49,866 bases of DNA from Kiritimatiellia bacterium (GTDB taxonomy: Bacteria; Verrucomicrobiota; Kiritimatiellia; RFP12; UBA1067). The stretch spans positions 1 to 49,866 of the forward strand of contig JAGCVN010000093.1 of NCBI GenBank assembly GCA_017962315.1, in the 5' to 3' direction. The notes beneath the pieces were generated by a model that ran no database searches, was not told the origin of the DNA, and saw only the letters and a list, made by a program, of their open reading frames with translations. A program made the translations under genes and the position numbers. Shown in pieces: positions 34,265 through 43,569 of this stretch (position 1 is the stretch's first letter; each line of letters starts with the position of its first letter).

Positions 34265-35302
34265 ATGCAGACACAGAAACAGGGTTTCACGTTGATCGAG
34301 CTGATCCTCGTGGTCGCCGTTGTCGCCATCCTTTCCGTCATCGCCATCGGAAAATTCTCCGATATCCGCAAGGAGTCCGCGCGCAAGGCGAATGTTGCCA
34401 ACATCAAGAATATTTTCCGTACCATCAACACGGAAATCGTGCGGGTCGACGGCGATATCTACAAGGGAATGTTCGCCTACGCCGAAGCGTTGATCGACGT
34501 GGACGGTCAGAAGGCCCCGTCCGGGTCTCCCGGTACGTATGCCTGGATGCCGGACGCGGGTTGGTACGACGGTGCGGGCGGCACGATTCCCGGCATCTAT
34601 TGCGGCATCAAGCAGACGGCTGTCGTCGAAAACGCTTCAGGCGCCACGACAGGCTCCATCGCGGCGCTAGCGGACGCGCACGAAAACAACGTCGGTCTTG
34701 ATGCGTTCGCAGCCAAGCTCGGCATGTATTATTTGACGGAAAAGGAGGTCGCCTCGCTCAAGGATGTCGGCGTGAGTATTGTTTCCTATCACAATTATTC
34801 CAACGCGCAGTCTAAAAACCTCGGCTGGAATTCCAGCGTCTGGTATACCGGATACGGTCTCCATTCAACGGGGGGCGGCCCCGGCCACCGCCCGGACTTG
34901 AGCGCGTGCTACCCGGTCGTCCTTACGAACGGTATGCCCGTCGCCGTCCTCAATCCCGCCGCATGCGAATCGATTTACCGCGACCTCGGCCTCGAATACG
35001 CATCCACCTACAACGTGAGCGGTCTCAGTTCCACGGAACCCGAAACCTACTTCGCGAAGGGCATCTGCCAGCGTCTGATCGTCCTCGGTCTCGGACGCGA
35101 CACGGAGACGAACACGAAATTCTTCGAGAACCAACCCCGCTGCATGACGCTGGACAAGACCCACTACCGCAACTACCTACTCGTCTTCCAACTGAACAAC
35201 GGACAGGGAAACCAGGGTACGACGGCAAAATTCGTCGGTGTCCTCGACCCCGCCGGCAACACCGCCAAACAGGCGCAATACAACGCCGACTGGGCCTCTT
35301 GA
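34265..35302 (+). CDS. Prepilin-type N-terminal cleavage/methylation protein
   Basis: A 345-residue pseudopilin-like protein. The peptidase site is G-F-T-L-I-E (residues 7-12) followed by the hydrophobic helix LILVVAVVAILSVIAIG. The globular part is Gly/Tyr/Asn rich (GWNSSVWYTGYGLHSTGGG). It lacks the H-X9-DG end of the other prepilin here, so it belongs to a different subgroup. The start at 34265 was chosen because the N-terminus MQTQKQGF is short as usual; the frame begins 12 codons upstream without gain. The ribosome binding site is weak. It stands alone between a terminator and repeat copy D. Confidence 0.87.
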   Translation: MQTQKQGFTLIELILVVAVVAILSVIAIGKFSDIRKESARKANVANIKNIFRTINTEIVRVDGDIYKGMFAYAEALIDVDGQKAPSGSPGTYAWMPDAGWYDGAGGTIPGIYCGIKQTAVVENASGATTGSIAALADAHENNVGLDAFAAKLGMYYLTEKEVASLKDVGVSIVSYHNYSNAQSKNLGWNSSVWYTGYGLHSTGGGPGHRPDLSACYPVVLTNGMPVAVLNPAACESIYRDLGLEYASTYNVSGLSSTEPETYFAKGICQRLIVLGLGRDTETNTKFFENQPRCMTLDKTHYRNYLLVFQLNNGQGNQGTTAKFVGVLDPAGNTAKQAQYNADWAS

Positions 35303-35310
35303 CGTGCAAT

Positions 35311-35340
35311 GCGGGGAATGTCAATGAGGGTCACTTTGCA
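35311..35340 (-). repeat. Dispersed repeat, copy D (partial)
   Basis: GGGAATGT and AATGAGG followed by ACTTTG at matching spacing agree with copy C, which lies in the same orientation at 49679-49700, with about three mismatches over 26 bases. The GC-rich end found in copies A-C is missing. It lies just after the prepilin stop codon and upstream of the rhamnosidase promoter. Confidence 0.6.
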
Positions 35341-35484
35341 AAGGGATTGACCCTTAACTTCAGATAGGCGCGGTTGCCGAAACGGGGACGGGCGGGGCGG
35401 GCGGTCGTAACGCCAAACTCTACGTCTCCGCGTTTCAAACATACCCCGGCGGCGGCTGGCGTAATGTCCGTGTTACAGAAAGCC

Positions 35485-35513
35485 TTGCTTTGCGGGGAGG
35501 TTTCGCGTAGACT
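35485..35513 (+). promoter_or_regulatory. Probable promoter of the rhamnosidase gene
   Basis: TTGCTT, 17 bases, TAGACT, followed by about 25 bases and AAGGAGG. It has the same -10 and spacing as the promoter at 32112-32140. Confidence 0.55.
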
Positions 35514-35544
35514 TGTTCCAACGATACGTCTTAAGGAGGATGGA

Positions 35545-38448
35545 ATGAAGCAAACGATGTTGCCCGCGCTGGCGTTGTCCGGCGCAATCGCCCTTTCCGG
35601 CTGCCGTCTGTGCGACCGCGACGGCCAAGCGACGACGCTCGCGGAACTCACGGCGGATTCGATGCCCGCCCCCGCGAATCTCGGTCCGCGCCCCGTCTTC
35701 GGCTGGAAGATGAAAACAGACCGTTCCGGCGCGGCGCAGTCCGCCTACCGGATCCGCGTGTTCGGCGGCGGAAAAACCGTATGGGATTCAGGAGAGGTGG
35801 TTTCTGACCGTTCCGTCGGCATTCCCTACGCGGGTTCCGCGTTGAAGAGCGCACGGAGATACCGTTGGCAGGTTTCGATAAAAGATGATACCGGTACGTG
35901 GCTCGCTCCCGCCGAATGTAGTTTTGAAACCGGACTTCTTGCCGGGAAGGATTGGGACGGCAGCGAGTGGATTTCTTCCGCCGATGCGAGAATCCGCAAA
36001 GAGAAAACCCCCGGCGGCAAACAGGAAGCAGAGGACGGGACAGACTGTTTCGTCAAGACGGTTCCGAACGGAAAAACGGTACGCGAGGCGTTCTGGACGG
36101 TAGCCGGCCTGGGCGCGTTTGATGCCTTCGTCAACGGCGAACCCGTCTCCCACAAACGGATCTGCCAGAAAGACGGCTCCGTCCGCCTCGTCCGCGAGTT
36201 CCTGAAGCCGGGCTTTACCCATTGCGCCAAGACAAAATATGCGTTCACCTACGACGTGACGCATTTGATGAAGACGGGGGCGCATGACGTGAACGTTTTC
36301 TCGGCGCAGGTTTCCGCCGGCTGGTGGCGCGATAAAATCGTCAATTTCCACGGAAAGAAGTCAGCTTTCCGCGCCCAACTCGTCCTGCGTTTCACGGACG
36401 GTTCGGAGCGGACAGTCGGAACGGATTCCTCCTGGCTCGCCGCCGTGGCAGGTCCCGTCAAACAGGCCGCCATTTTCGACGGCGAGTCGTTCGACGCCCG
36501 CGTCTCGACGGGGTGGATGAGGACGGGGACGCCCACGCCCGCTTTCAAACCCGCCGTTATCAACACCGAATACACGGGCGACCTTCTTCCCATGCGAGGG
36601 GCGTCCGTCTCCCTCCGCGAGGACCTTGCCCTCTCGCCGTGTGAACTGTACGTCTTCGATGGTGTCGAAGGGGCGGACAAGGACAACTATGGGCGTATCA
36701 AGAAATGCCGTTCCTACCGCGACGGGGAAACCATCAGGCTGGCGAAGGGCGAAACGCTGCTCGTCGATTTCGGTCAGAACGCGGCGGCCGTCCCCTCGTT
36801 CGTCTTCTCCGCAAAGGAGGGAACGACCTTGACCGCCCTTCCCGCCGAAATGCTGAACGACCGGAACGGTGCGAAGAATCGTGGAAACGATGGTCCGGAG
36901 GGCAGTGTCTACCGGGAGAACCTACGTAAGGCGAAAGCGACACTTGCGTACACGTTCGCGGGAACGGGCGTCGAAACGTACACACCTTCGTTCACCTTTT
37001 TCGGCTATCGCTATGTTTCGCTCACTTCCACGGACGATGTGACAATCCAGCGTATCCGCTCCATCCCCGTCACGTCCATCCCGAAGTGGAGCGAGACGGG
37101 AACCCTCGAAACAGGTGATCCTTCCGTCAACAAGCTGATCTCGAACGTCTTCTGGGGGCAATATTCGAACTACCTCAGCGTCCCGACCGATTGCCCGCAA
37201 CGGAATGAACGGCTCGGTTGGACGGCCGACACGCAGGTGTTCTGCGAGGCGGCTTCTTACAACGCCAACGTTTACAGTTTCTTTCTGAAGTGGATGCGTG
37301 ATATGCGCGATTCACAGCACGAAGACGGTGGTTTCCCGGGTGTTGCACCGACCGCTCAATACGGAGAACTCAACCACCAGCTCGGCTGGGGCGACGCGGG
37401 GATTATTGTCCCGTACACCATGTGGAAGCAGTTCGGCGACGCCACCATCGTGGAAGAGAACTGGACGGCGATGATGCGGTATCTGAAACTTCTCGAAGAG
37501 ATGAAATTCATGTCTCCTCAGGCGTCCCGCCACCAGTGGGCGGATTGGCTTTCCTACGAAAAGTTGGAAAGCTGCAGCGGCAAGGCATACGAGCCCAATC
37601 CGTCTGGAAAAGGACGCCGCCCAAAGGCGGATGCCCTTACATACTGGCGTTACCTCGGCTCCTGCTATTGGCTCTGGGATGCCCGTATGATGGCGACGAT
37701 GGCGGCCGCGACTGGGAAAAAAGCGGATGCTGAACGCTGCCGAGCAAGCGAATCCCTCGCCCTCGCCCACCTCCGTAAAAATTTCGTTTCCGCGTCCGAT
37801 GGACTCCTTCTCCCGCTTTTCCGCGATATGCAGACCCCTGCCCTTTTCGCGCTCAAACTTGGGATCCTTACGGATGAAAAGGCGATAAAAGCGACGAAAG
37901 CGGCCCTTTTGAAAAACATAAAGGATCACGGCGACTGTCTCCAGACGGGTTTCCTCGGCACGTCGATCCTGATGGACACGCTTACGTATGAGGCCGGCGC
38001 ACCGGATGTCGCCTATACCCTGCTCCTCCAACACAAAAATCCAAGCTGGCTCTACAGCGTCGATCAGGGTGCGACCACCATCTGGGAACGCTGGAACAGC
38101 TACGTCATGGCAACCGGCTTCGGCCCTGTCGGTATGAACTCGTTCAACCATTACGCCTACGGTGCCGTTGTCGCGTGGATGTACGGTACGATGGCGGGTA
38201 TCCGCGAAGATACCTCCTCGCCCGGCTTCAAACACATCCTCCTCGCGCCGATTCCGGACAAGCGCATCGGTCACGTCACCGCATCTTTCAATTCGCCTTA
38301 CGGCGTGATCAAAAGTGCGTGGCGTTACACGGGTGAAGGAAAATTGTCGTGGACATTCACCATCCCGGCAAACACGACGGCAACGGTGATTCTTCCCGGT
38401 TGCGACGCGGCGGAGTATTCTTCCGGAACATACACGCTCGTCAAATAA
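35545..38448 (+). CDS. Alpha-L-rhamnosidase, GH78 family, lipoprotein
   Basis: A 967-residue glycoside hydrolase that cleaves terminal alpha-L-rhamnose from plant or microbial glycans. The N-terminus is a lipoprotein signal (LSGC, Cys20). Beta-sandwich domains fill residues about 40-480. The catalytic (alpha/alpha)6 domain carries VPTDCPQRNERLGWTAD near 548, where the Glu is the likely general acid, then GWGDAGIIVPYTMW, WERWNS near 848 and MNSFNHYAYGAV. A C-terminal beta domain ends the protein. The start follows an AAGGAGG with 5-base spacing. The first 57 codons of the longer open frame are upstream of the promoter and not coding. Role in sugar scavenging is clear; the polymer attacked is not. 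Confidence 0.94.
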   Translation: MKQTMLPALALSGAIALSGCRLCDRDGQATTLAELTADSMPAPANLGPRPVFGWKMKTDRSGAAQSAYRIRVFGGGKTVWDSGEVVSDRSVGIPYAGSALKSARRYRWQVSIKDDTGTWLAPAECSFETGLLAGKDWDGSEWISSADARIRKEKTPGGKQEAEDGTDCFVKTVPNGKTVREAFWTVAGLGAFDAFVNGEPVSHKRICQKDGSVRLVREFLKPGFTHCAKTKYAFTYDVTHLMKTGAHDVNVFSAQVSAGWWRDKIVNFHGKKSAFRAQLVLRFTDGSERTVGTDSSWLAAVAGPVKQAAIFDGESFDARVSTGWMRTGTPTPAFKPAVINTEYTGDLLPMRGASVSLREDLALSPCELYVFDGVEGADKDNYGRIKKCRSYRDGETIRLAKGETLLVDFGQNAAAVPSFVFSAKEGTTLTALPAEMLNDRNGAKNRGNDGPEGSVYRENLRKAKATLAYTFAGTGVETYTPSFTFFGYRYVSLTSTDDVTIQRIRSIPVTSIPKWSETGTLETGDPSVNKLISNVFWGQYSNYLSVPTDCPQRNERLGWTADTQVFCEAASYNANVYSFFLKWMRDMRDSQHEDGGFPGVAPTAQYGELNHQLGWGDAGIIVPYTMWKQFGDATIVEENWTAMMRYLKLLEEMKFMSPQASRHQWADWLSYEKLESCSGKAYEPNPSGKGRRPKADALTYWRYLGSCYWLWDARMMATMAAATGKKADAERCRASESLALAHLRKNFVSASDGLLLPLFRDMQTPALFALKLGILTDEKAIKATKAALLKNIKDHGDCLQTGFLGTSILMDTLTYEAGAPDVAYTLLLQHKNPSWLYSVDQGATTIWERWNSYVMATGFGPVGMNSFNHYAYGAVVAWMYGTMAGIREDTSSPGFKHILLAPIPDKRIGHVTASFNSPYGVIKSAWRYTGEGKLSWTFTIPANTTATVILPGCDAAEYSSGTYTLVK

Positions 38449-38461
38449 TCCTTCTACGGTG

Positions 38462-38494
38462 CCGCCTCCTTTTCCTGGAGGCGGTTTTCTTTTC
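38462..38494 (+). terminator. Rho-independent terminator after the rhamnosidase gene
   Basis: CCGCCTCC (38462-38469), loop TTTTCCT, GGAGGCGG (38477-38484), followed by TTTTCTTTT. It ends the rhamnosidase unit just before comF. Confidence 0.88.
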
Positions 38495-38504
38495 TAAAAA
38501 CACC

Positions 38505-39224
38505 GTGTTCAAACTGTTCAAATCTCTTCTGGATGCCCTCTTTCCGCGTCTCTGTCCGATTTGCGGCAAACCTTCCGACCGTCCCGAAAGGACGATCTGC
38601 TGGGATTGTTTCAGTTCAATCGACCTTTACCGCGAAAGCCTTTGCGAACGCTGCGGACGTTTTGCCGAAGGCGAAATCAAACATGCGTTTACATGCAGCG
38701 TCTGTCTTTCCATGCCTCCTTTGTTCGACAAGGCGCGTGCCGCCGGACGCTTTTCTTTTGAATTGCGCGACCTCGTTCATCAATTGAAATACGGCGGGGC
38801 TACTTGGCTTGCCTCCGACCTTGCGGATTTCTTGGAAGGTTGCGTTACGGCACATTTCCCTTCAAAGAAAATCGATGTCGTTCTGCCCGTTCCATTGCAT
38901 CCCTTGCGTTTGCGTGAACGCACGTACAACCAGGCTTCCCTGCTTGCGGAAGAGTTGGCGAAACGGTTGGACAGGCGTTTCGACAATTGTTCGCTCATCC
39001 GCATCCGCCAGACGGAGACACAAACACATTTCAATGCGAAAGAGCGGCGAAAGAATATGAACGGCGCGTTTTCCGTCATTCGCCCCGAATGGATTCAAAA
39101 ACGCACCGTTCTTCTCGTAGATGACGTGATGACGACGGGTTCTACTTTCGACGCCTGCGCCTACGCACTTAAAAAAGCCGGTGCCCGGACGGTCTGGGCT
39201 GTCGCGCTCGCACGCGGTCAATAG
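38505..39224 (+). CDS. comF: ComF-family phosphoribosyltransferase-like protein
   Basis: A 239-residue protein of the ComF type, involved in DNA uptake in naturally competent bacteria and often kept in others. The N-terminal part has zinc-ligand pairs CPIC, CWDC, CERC and CSVC. The C-terminal phosphoribosyltransferase-like domain has the PRPP motif VLLVDDVMTTGSTF and VLPVPLHPLRLRERTYNQA. The GTG at 38505 gives the usual N-terminus FKLFKSLLDALFPRLCPIC; there is no strong ribosome binding site. It ends 3 bases from the stop of the opposite-strand small-heat-shock-like gene. Confidence 0.88.
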   Translation: MFKLFKSLLDALFPRLCPICGKPSDRPERTICWDCFSSIDLYRESLCERCGRFAEGEIKHAFTCSVCLSMPPLFDKARAAGRFSFELRDLVHQLKYGGATWLASDLADFLEGCVTAHFPSKKIDVVLPVPLHPLRLRERTYNQASLLAEELAKRLDRRFDNCSLIRIRQTETQTHFNAKERRKNMNGAFSVIRPEWIQKRTVLLVDDVMTTGSTFDACAYALKKAGARTVWAVALARGQ

Positions 39225-39227
39225 CCA

Positions 39228-39776
39228 TTACGGCGTTATCTTTACGCGGAGTAGCCCGTTCGTTACCTGACTTTGTAGATTCGCTCCTTCCAGGTTTTCA
39301 TACCAAGGTATAAACACTTTTTTCGTTAATTTATTTCCCGATTTACTTTTCATCGAGAGTTTTAGCACATTCCCTTCCGTCACCGCGCGAATCGATTCCG
39401 TATCCATCTCTCCGGAAAGCGTAAACACTACTTCAAAAGACTTTCCGTTTTCGCGCATATCCATCGCAGGTGCCGTACGTACGCCAGACCAGTCGTCCGT
39501 CGCCATACTTTCTACCGCCCTTCCCGCCGAAAATCCGTTTGAAACGCGAATCCCGTTCACAACGCGGTTGGCGCGTTTAAAAGGTTGTTCCTGTTCCTCC
39601 ATCCTTTCAGGCACAATCTGCTCCGCCTTGCCACGTTCCACCGCGTTTTCCGGATGCTTAAAAGAGGTCTTTCCCTCCTTAACCGTCGAATATCCGATCA
39701 ACAAGAAAATCACGACGATAAGAAAACCATCAAAAAGCCTCCAAAAGATTCCGATTTTTGTACCTTCACTCTTCAT
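39228..39776 (-). CDS. Membrane-anchored small-heat-shock-like (alpha-crystallin domain) protein
   Basis: A 182-residue protein. Residues 14-30 form a transmembrane segment (FDGFLIVVIFLLIGYS). The rest is a charged linker and an alpha-crystallin-like domain (about 95-182): APAMDMRENGKSFEVVFTLSG, then VLKLSMKSKSG and a C-terminal VTNGLLRVKIT. Cytosolic HSP20 chaperones have the same order of motifs but no anchor. Position and topology suggest a periplasmic or membrane-linked holdase (inference). GAGAGGTG precedes the start. The gene converges with comF and diverges from the histidine kinase gene. Confidence 0.7.
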   Translation of the reverse strand: MKSEGTKIGIFWRLFDGFLIVVIFLLIGYSTVKEGKTSFKHPENAVERGKAEQIVPERMEEQEQPFKRANRVVNGIRVSNGFSAGRAVESMATDDWSGVRTAPAMDMRENGKSFEVVFTLSGEMDTESIRAVTEGNVLKLSMKSKSGNKLTKKVFIPWYENLEGANLQSQVTNGLLRVKITP

Positions 39777-39941
39777 TTCGTCACCTCTCCCTAGTTTTAA
39801 GCTTATCTAATGCCATTTCTAAATTTTAACTTATATTTCGTTTTATACGACCCTTTTTCCACGTTTTCCTTTTGTTAAGACGCGGCAAATTTTCACATCA
39901 CGGGCAATATGTCACAGATGTGAACGTTTGTTACACTTGGA

Positions 39942-41309
39942 ATGGAAAAAAAGAGAATTTCTCAAAAGTGGCGCCTGGAATGGTTTCTTCTGGTGGCCCT
40001 GTTTTCGGCGGCGTTGGCCGGCGGTATAGCATTGGTTGCGTTGAAGCGGCAGCATGAACGCCAGGCGCGGATTGCTGCGACAGAAGCCGTTCTGGACAAA
40101 GGTGACGCATTGATGGACACGTTGTGCGGCGCGGCGTTGAAAGGCTTGACGAGAACGCCTTCCACGGCGCTGTGGCGTTCGTTTTCGGCACGTGTAGATA
40201 GCGCGTTTTCCGTCCGCCGCGATGTCCAGTCTCTTTCCGTTTCAAAAAATGGAACCACGCTGTTCCAGCGCCAGTCTGGTGGACTTCTCAACGATCATTC
40301 CTTCTCTTCCGAAGACCCTTCGGGTTCAGGGACGACGGAAATCGAACAGGGTGCACTGGATTCAGGCGGTATGAAAGTGCCAGTGTTTGTTCTAACCCGC
40401 AGGTTTTCCCTGCCGGACGGTGAACTCGTCGTGGAAGCGACATTTAAACGCGAGGCTGTCGGCGTGGAGGAAAAAACGGCAAAACGTCTCGTTTCTTCTC
40501 TTTTCTTTTTTTCTTTTGCTGTTCTCGTCATTGCGTTTTCCTCCTGTGCGCTGGTTCTTTCTGTTGCCGTCATTCGTGAACGCCGCCGGGAAGAACGTGA
40601 ACGTCAGGAGGAACACTTGGCCTTTTCCGGCGTCCTGGCGAACGGTATTCTTCACGATTTTCGCAACCCGATGTCTTCCGTCCGCCTGGACGCTCAAATG
40701 CTCGTCCGCGAAATGCGCCGGGAGGAAGGATTCCGTGAAACCCGCGTAAAAGAACTTTCGGAAAGGATTGCCCGGACAATGGAACGCATGGACAAGGTCT
40801 TCACGGAGTTTCTTTTCCTTGCGAAACCTGCTGACGCGGAAACGGAATCCGTCAACCTGGTCGAAACGGTTCAGGAATGCCTAGACACCCTGACACCGCG
40901 GTTGGAACAGGCGGGACTACTCGCCTCGTTCCAGCCTCCCCCTACTCCTGTTCTGGTGCGCGCTTACGCATCGCCGTTTCGCAGGGCGTTGATAAACGTC
41001 CTGGTAAACGCCACCCAATTCGCGGAAAAAGGTTCAACCATCCTCGTCTCACTTGAAACGATACGTGGAAAGGCTGTCTTGGATATCCACGACGAAGGCC
41101 CTTCCATCGATCCGAAAATGCGCGAAAAAATCTTCGAGATGTTTGTGACCGGCCGTCCTGAAGGAACGGGACTCGGTCTCTTTCTTGCACGAACGGCAAT
41201 CGAACGGTGCGGCGGTTCTATCCGTGTGACTGATTCCCCTTCCGGAACAACGTTCCGGATCACGCTTGACCTTCTTGACACAAGCATAAAAAACGAGGTA
41301 CAACAATGA
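39942..41309 (+). CDS. Two-transmembrane sensor histidine kinase
   Basis: A 455-residue sensor kinase. Transmembrane helices at about 14-34 and 186-211 frame a 150-residue periplasmic sensing domain. The H-box is HDFRNPM with His238 as the phosphorylated residue, then FRRALINVLVNATQF (N-box), DEGPSI (G1) and GRPEGTGLGLFL (G2). The four last bases overlap the response regulator start (ATGA), so the two are coupled. The signal sensed is unknown. An inverted TTCACATC/GATGTGAA (39892-39899 and 39917-39924) precedes the start and may be an operator; a TACACT at 39932-39937 is so close to the ATG that a leaderless mRNA is possible. Confidence 0.92.
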   Translation: MEKKRISQKWRLEWFLLVALFSAALAGGIALVALKRQHERQARIAATEAVLDKGDALMDTLCGAALKGLTRTPSTALWRSFSARVDSAFSVRRDVQSLSVSKNGTTLFQRQSGGLLNDHSFSSEDPSGSGTTEIEQGALDSGGMKVPVFVLTRRFSLPDGELVVEATFKREAVGVEEKTAKRLVSSLFFFSFAVLVIAFSSCALVLSVAVIRERRREERERQEEHLAFSGVLANGILHDFRNPMSSVRLDAQMLVREMRREEGFRETRVKELSERIARTMERMDKVFTEFLFLAKPADAETESVNLVETVQECLDTLTPRLEQAGLLASFQPPPTPVLVRAYASPFRRALINVLVNATQFAEKGSTILVSLETIRGKAVLDIHDEGPSIDPKMREKIFEMFVTGRPEGTGLGLFLARTAIERCGGSIRVTDSPSGTTFRITLDLLDTSIKNEVQQ

Positions 41310-42667
41310 CGATTTTGATTATCGAGGATGATCCCGACAACCTGCGTTCCGTTTCCGAAGTGGCAGAGGACGCTGGTTTTGAAACCCGCCAGGCTGCGAC
41401 AGGACTTTCAGGTGTTGAGGAATTTCAAAAGAAAACGCCGGATGTCGTCTTGACCGACCTTGCCCTTCCAGACATCGACGGTATCCAGGTGCTTCGCCGT
41501 CTACACAAGCTCGATCCTTCCGTCCCTGTCTTGATCATGACGGCGTACGGATCGGTAGAATCCGGTGTGCGCGCAATGCACGAAGGCGCCTACGATTACG
41601 TGACGAAACCGCTAGATTTAGACGACATCCAGTCAAAACTCCGCCGGGCCTGCGAAACATCCCGGCTCCGCCGCCAGGTGGATACCCTTTCTGCAGCCGC
41701 CCGCGAAAAATACACTTCTTCTACCATCATCGCACAGGCCCCCGCAATGAAGGCCGTCATTGCACAGGTTGACGCCCTCGCAGACACCATGGCGACCATC
41801 CTGATACGCGGCGAGAGCGGCACGGGAAAGGAACTGGTCGCCCGCGCTCTCCATGTGGATTCGCGCAGAAGCGGAGGTCCTTTCGTTGCCGTAAACTGCG
41901 GGGCGTTTGCCGAAAACCTCTTGGAATCTGAACTCTTCGGCCACGAAAAAGGTGCATTCACAGGCGCGGTCGGTATGTATAAGGGTGCATTTGAACGTGC
42001 GGACGGCGGAACGCTTTTCCTGGACGAAATCGGGGATGCCCCTGCCTCCGTCCAAGTGAAACTCCTCCGCGCCCTTGAAGAGAAGGAAATACGCCGCGTC
42101 GGCGGAAAAGAAGTATTTCATGTAAATGTCCGCCTTGTCTCGGCGACAAACAAAGATTTGGAGAAAATGGTAAAAGAGGGTACATTCAGGGAAGACCTTT
42201 TCTACCGTTTGAATGTCGTTTCCATCCAGATTCCGCCTCTCAGAAACCGGATCGCGGACATTCGTCCACTTGCCGACCGTTTCATTGCCCGGAGCGCATC
42301 GGAAAACGGAAAGGTGATCAACGCAGTTAAACCCGGTTTTTACGAACGCCTTGAAGCGTACAACTGGCCGGGAAACGTCCGCCAGCTCCGCAATATCGTA
42401 GAATCCGCCGTACTTCTTTCCCCTGGAGGACTCCTCACGGAATCTTCCGTTGTCCTCCCCGGTATGTCCCCTGCCCCCTCTAGTTCCCTTTCACCTTCGG
42501 AAGGTTTCGCCATACCGAAGGACATGACGCTTGAAGAGGTGGAACGCACCGTTCTTGAAAGCCGTCTCCGCCAGAATAACGGAAACCGTACCGTAACCGC
42601 CGAACAACTCGGTCTTTCTCGCCGTACCATCCAAAGAAAGATCAAGGAACACGGCCTTCCTTACTAA
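41306..42667 (+). CDS. Sigma-54-dependent response regulator, NtrC/AtoC type
   Basis: A 453-residue transcription activator. The receiver domain has phospho-acceptor Asp51 in VVLTDLALP and Lys101. The AAA+ sigma-54 interaction domain has Walker A GESGTGKE (169-176), GAFTGA (216-221) that contacts sigma-54, and LFLDEIGD. A Fis-type helix-turn-helix ends the protein (QLGLSRRTIQRKIKEHG). The gene is translated with the kinase gene. Targets are probably sigma-54 promoters elsewhere; no clear GG-N10-GC site was identified here. Confidence 0.94.
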   Translation: MTILIIEDDPDNLRSVSEVAEDAGFETRQAATGLSGVEEFQKKTPDVVLTDLALPDIDGIQVLRRLHKLDPSVPVLIMTAYGSVESGVRAMHEGAYDYVTKPLDLDDIQSKLRRACETSRLRRQVDTLSAAAREKYTSSTIIAQAPAMKAVIAQVDALADTMATILIRGESGTGKELVARALHVDSRRSGGPFVAVNCGAFAENLLESELFGHEKGAFTGAVGMYKGAFERADGGTLFLDEIGDAPASVQVKLLRALEEKEIRRVGGKEVFHVNVRLVSATNKDLEKMVKEGTFREDLFYRLNVVSIQIPPLRNRIADIRPLADRFIARSASENGKVINAVKPGFYERLEAYNWPGNVRQLRNIVESAVLLSPGGLLTESSVVLPGMSPAPSSSLSPSEGFAIPKDMTLEEVERTVLESRLRQNNGNRTVTAEQLGLSRRTIQRKIKEHGLPY

Positions 42668-42728
42668 CCTCCCTTTCATTTACCACCGTACCTCTCCGTA
42701 CTGCGCCTGCGTATTTGCCTATGACTTG

Positions 42729-42834
42729 ATTGTTCACAAATACAAATATCGGGGATACTTGCGATTTGTGAACAATATCCACGTTATTCTTATGTACATT
42801 CCCGTGCGAAGCGCGGGCGGCGGGTTAACTTTTC
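42729..42834 (+). repeat. Dispersed repeat, copy B
   Basis: The exact inverted pair ATTGTTCACAAAT (42729-42741) and ATTTGTGAACAAT (42764-42776) is followed by ATCCACGTTA, GTACATTCCCGTGC and GCGCGGGCGGCGGG. CCCGTGC and GCGCGGG can pair around GAA (42801-42817). It is shorter than copy A and has one right arm. It lies just after the response regulator gene, at the edge of the AT-rich region. Confidence 0.8.
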
Positions 42835-43470
42835 CCACATGGCAACTTTTTCCTGCGCGGCAACGGAAACGTTGCCCGTCTTGCCGTCTCTGCCCTCATC
42901 TCTACTCCTTACTTCTCTAGATAAGTAAAGAAAGTAGAAGTAATAGCGAAGTAAATTTCTGTTCATAAATGCGCTAACTCCATCTTTTCACGTAAGTTGT
43001 ATTGACGAAATAACTGTGGATGAAATTTGAACAAGTAATTTGAATCTTGTAGATAGAAAGAACGGTTATTTCATTCTTTTCGATAACCTCCCTTCTTTTT
43101 ACATCTGTTTTACAATTTATAGCTCTCTTTTTTACACGTTTTAAACAACGTGGAATAATGTCAAAGATCTTGAAAACGACTTGTAGATAACTAGAAGATA
43201 AAGTTTTATAGTTTGTTCATAGAATCGATAAAATTTTAATTGTGATAAACGTAAATCATTGAAAATCAATAAGTTACATATACTTTTCATCATTTTGTCG
43301 AAAACTTTCAAAGGATTTTCACGTGGATTTAGACTGTTGATAAATGTACGTTTATATTCATTTACCAATCTTTCTCTTCCTCCTTACTCCCTTTTCATTT
43401 GCGTTTTCCATGCGGCTTCGCTCCTACATAAAATACCAGTTTTCCTTCCGTTTATAAGGTAAAAAAGAGC

Positions 43471-43499
43471 TTAACCGGATTGCTTGAGTGTGGTATATT
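43471..43499 (+). promoter_or_regulatory. Possible promoter of mnmG
   Basis: TTAACC, 17 bases, TATATT. The -10 is good, the -35 weak. The leader of about 65 bases ends in GGGGAG, 8 bases before the ATG. Confidence 0.45.
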
Positions 43500-43569
43500 T
43501 TTTCCGTTCAAGTCAAGCAGTGTCCGGGTAAGTTTGAATGTGCGTTTCATTTTAAGGGGAGTATGAAGG

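Larger units (their letters stand above)
42668..43569. other. Noncoding region of about 900 bp, AT-rich in its right part; candidate replication origin
   Basis: It holds repeat copy B, a GGCAAC/GTTGCC hairpin (about 42861-42878), a TTACTTCT/AGAAGTAA inverted pair (42909-42916, 42936-42943), and an AT-rich stretch from about 42910 to 43500. DnaA-box-like nonamers in one orientation are TGTGGATGA (43015-43023), TGTAGATAG (43048-43056), TGTAGATAA (43182-43190) and TGTTGATAA (43335-43343). The small reading frames here (for example 43141-43368 minus, 43259-43462 plus) have no ribosome binding site or domain and are probably chance. An mnmG-adjacent origin is a common arrangement, but nothing here proves origin activity. 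Confidence 0.45.

Noticed and set aside
43141..43462. Two small reading frames in the AT-rich region upstream of mnmG
   Set aside because: No ribosome binding site, composition driven by AT-richness, and they overlap on opposite strands.
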